From Dehalococcoides mccartyi (GTDB taxonomy: Bacteria > Chloroflexota > Dehalococcoidia > UBA2979): DNA of 5,854 nucleotides. This document shows positions 5,237 through 5,854 of this stretch, piece by piece. The DNA is taken from the NCBI GenBank assembly GCA_945888895.1, contig CAMDAY010000141.1, positions 1-5,854 of the forward strand. Reading direction: 5' to 3'. The notes beneath the pieces were generated by a model. It was given only the letters and a program-made list of their open reading frames with translations, was not told the DNA's origin and ran no database searches. The first letter of the stretch is position 1. Every line of letters starts with the position of its first letter. Made by a program: the position numbers and the translations under genes.

Positions 5237-5854
5237 CTACGGCTGCTCGGCCAGCCAGCGGCGCTCGGCGGCAGTCATCTCGACGCCCTCGAGGAGGTCG
5301 GGGCGTAGGTCGCGGGTGCGGAGGAGGCGCTGGCGGCGACGCCACTTGTCCACCTCGCCGTGGTTACCGGAGAGGAGGATCGGCGGGACCTCCCAGTCAC
5401 GGTAGACCGGCGGGCGCGTGTACTGCGGGTACTCGAGCAGGCCGTCGTCGAACGACTCCTCGGTGAGCGACGCCTCCGATCCGAGGACGCCGGGGATGCG
5501 GCGCGCCACAGCGTCGATCACGATCATCGCGGGCAGCTCACCGCCCGACACGACGAAGTCGCCGATCGACACCTCGAGGTCCACGACGTGCTCGCGCACG
5601 CGCTCGTCGATGCCCTCGTAGCGGCCGCAGAGGATCAGCAGGCGCGGCAGCTCCGCGATCTCGTCGACCAACGCGCGCGTCAGCGGGCGGCCGAGCGGCG
5701 ACATCAGCACCACGGTCGCGCGCTCCGAGGCCATCGGCTGGATCGCCTCGATCGCTTCGATGATCGGCTCGGGCTTCATCACCATGCCGGCGCCCCCGCC
5801 GAAGGGCGCGTCGTCCACCGTCTTGTGGCGGTCGTGCGCCCACTGGCGCAGGTC
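5237..5854 (-). CDS. trmD: TrmD, tRNA (guanine37-N1)-methyltransferase (5' end outside window)
   Basis: TrmD methylates G37 next to the anticodon of certain tRNAs using S-adenosylmethionine, which prevents +1 frameshifting. It is a SPOUT-class enzyme whose knotted fold binds the cofactor. The frame is open to the right edge and 205 residues are present, beginning DLRQWAHDRHKTVDD. About 35 N-terminal residues are estimated to be missing. Recognisable motifs are TVDDAPFGGGAGMVMKPEPI, LCGRYEGIDERV, the knot segment SIGDFVVSGGELPAMIVIDA, LEYPQYTRPPVY, and LLSGNHGEVDKWRR near the C-terminus. No frameshift or missing motif is visible. The right-hand neighbour is expected to be rimM. The pairing with rplS is widespread in bacteria. 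Confidence 0.97.
   Translation of the reverse strand, partial: DLRQWAHDRHKTVDDAPFGGGAGMVMKPEPIIEAIEAIQPMASERATVVLMSPLGRPLTRALVDEIAELPRLLILCGRYEGIDERVREHVVDLEVSIGDFVVSGGELPAMIVIDAVARRIPGVLGSEASLTEESFDDGLLEYPQYTRPPVYRDWEVPPILLSGNHGEVDKWRRRQRLLRTRDLRPDLLEGVEMTAAERRWLAEQP

Noticed and set aside
4334..5308. Plus- and minus-strand open frames across the rplS-priA gap
   Set aside because: They run through the inverted repeat, the terminator and the opposite strand of rplS, and show only Arg/Ala/Pro-rich composition. No RBS or recognisable domain.

Overview
The window is GC-rich and bacterial, and every gene I can support is on the minus strand. Read 5'->3' on that strand, the order is: trmD (5' end beyond the right edge), rplS, a 452-base non-coding stretch, priA, def, yajC, an unrecognised aspartate-rich ORF, and secD (3' end beyond the left edge). 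PriA keeps complete helicase motifs, which argues against a typical actinobacterium, where PriA is usually degenerate. The 'DEAHEWTYKQ' type motif II region and the priA-def-yajC-secD order make me favour a GC-rich Chloroflexota lineage (Dehalococcoidia/SAR202-like). This is inference from memory of the family, at about 50 percent confidence.

Right side (4692-5854): trmD and rplS are the usual tRNA/ribosome pair. rplS has a possible promoter of its own in the 129-base gap behind trmD, and is followed by a clear hairpin terminator. Middle (4302-4753): the only long gap. It holds that terminator and a roughly 335-base imperfect inverted-repeat structure with extra internal hairpins, which looks like a small non-coding repeat or MITE-like element. 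priA follows, possibly leaderless.

Left side (1-4301): priA (replication restart) and def (peptide deformylase) lead into a protein-export module, yajC then secD. def and yajC abut with no spare base. Between yajC and secD is a 126-codon ORF. Its central tract is almost pure aspartate punctuated by four tryptophans, and its stop overlaps the secD start in an ATGA. secD has no visible ribosome-binding site of its own, so its translation probably depends on ribosomes passing through the Asp tract.

That acidic ORF is the most unusual thing in the window. It could be an accessory protein of the SecDF-YajC complex, or a nascent-chain sensor that sets secD output. The housekeeping genes look ordinary and intact apart from an altered zinc-binding cysteine pattern in PriA.
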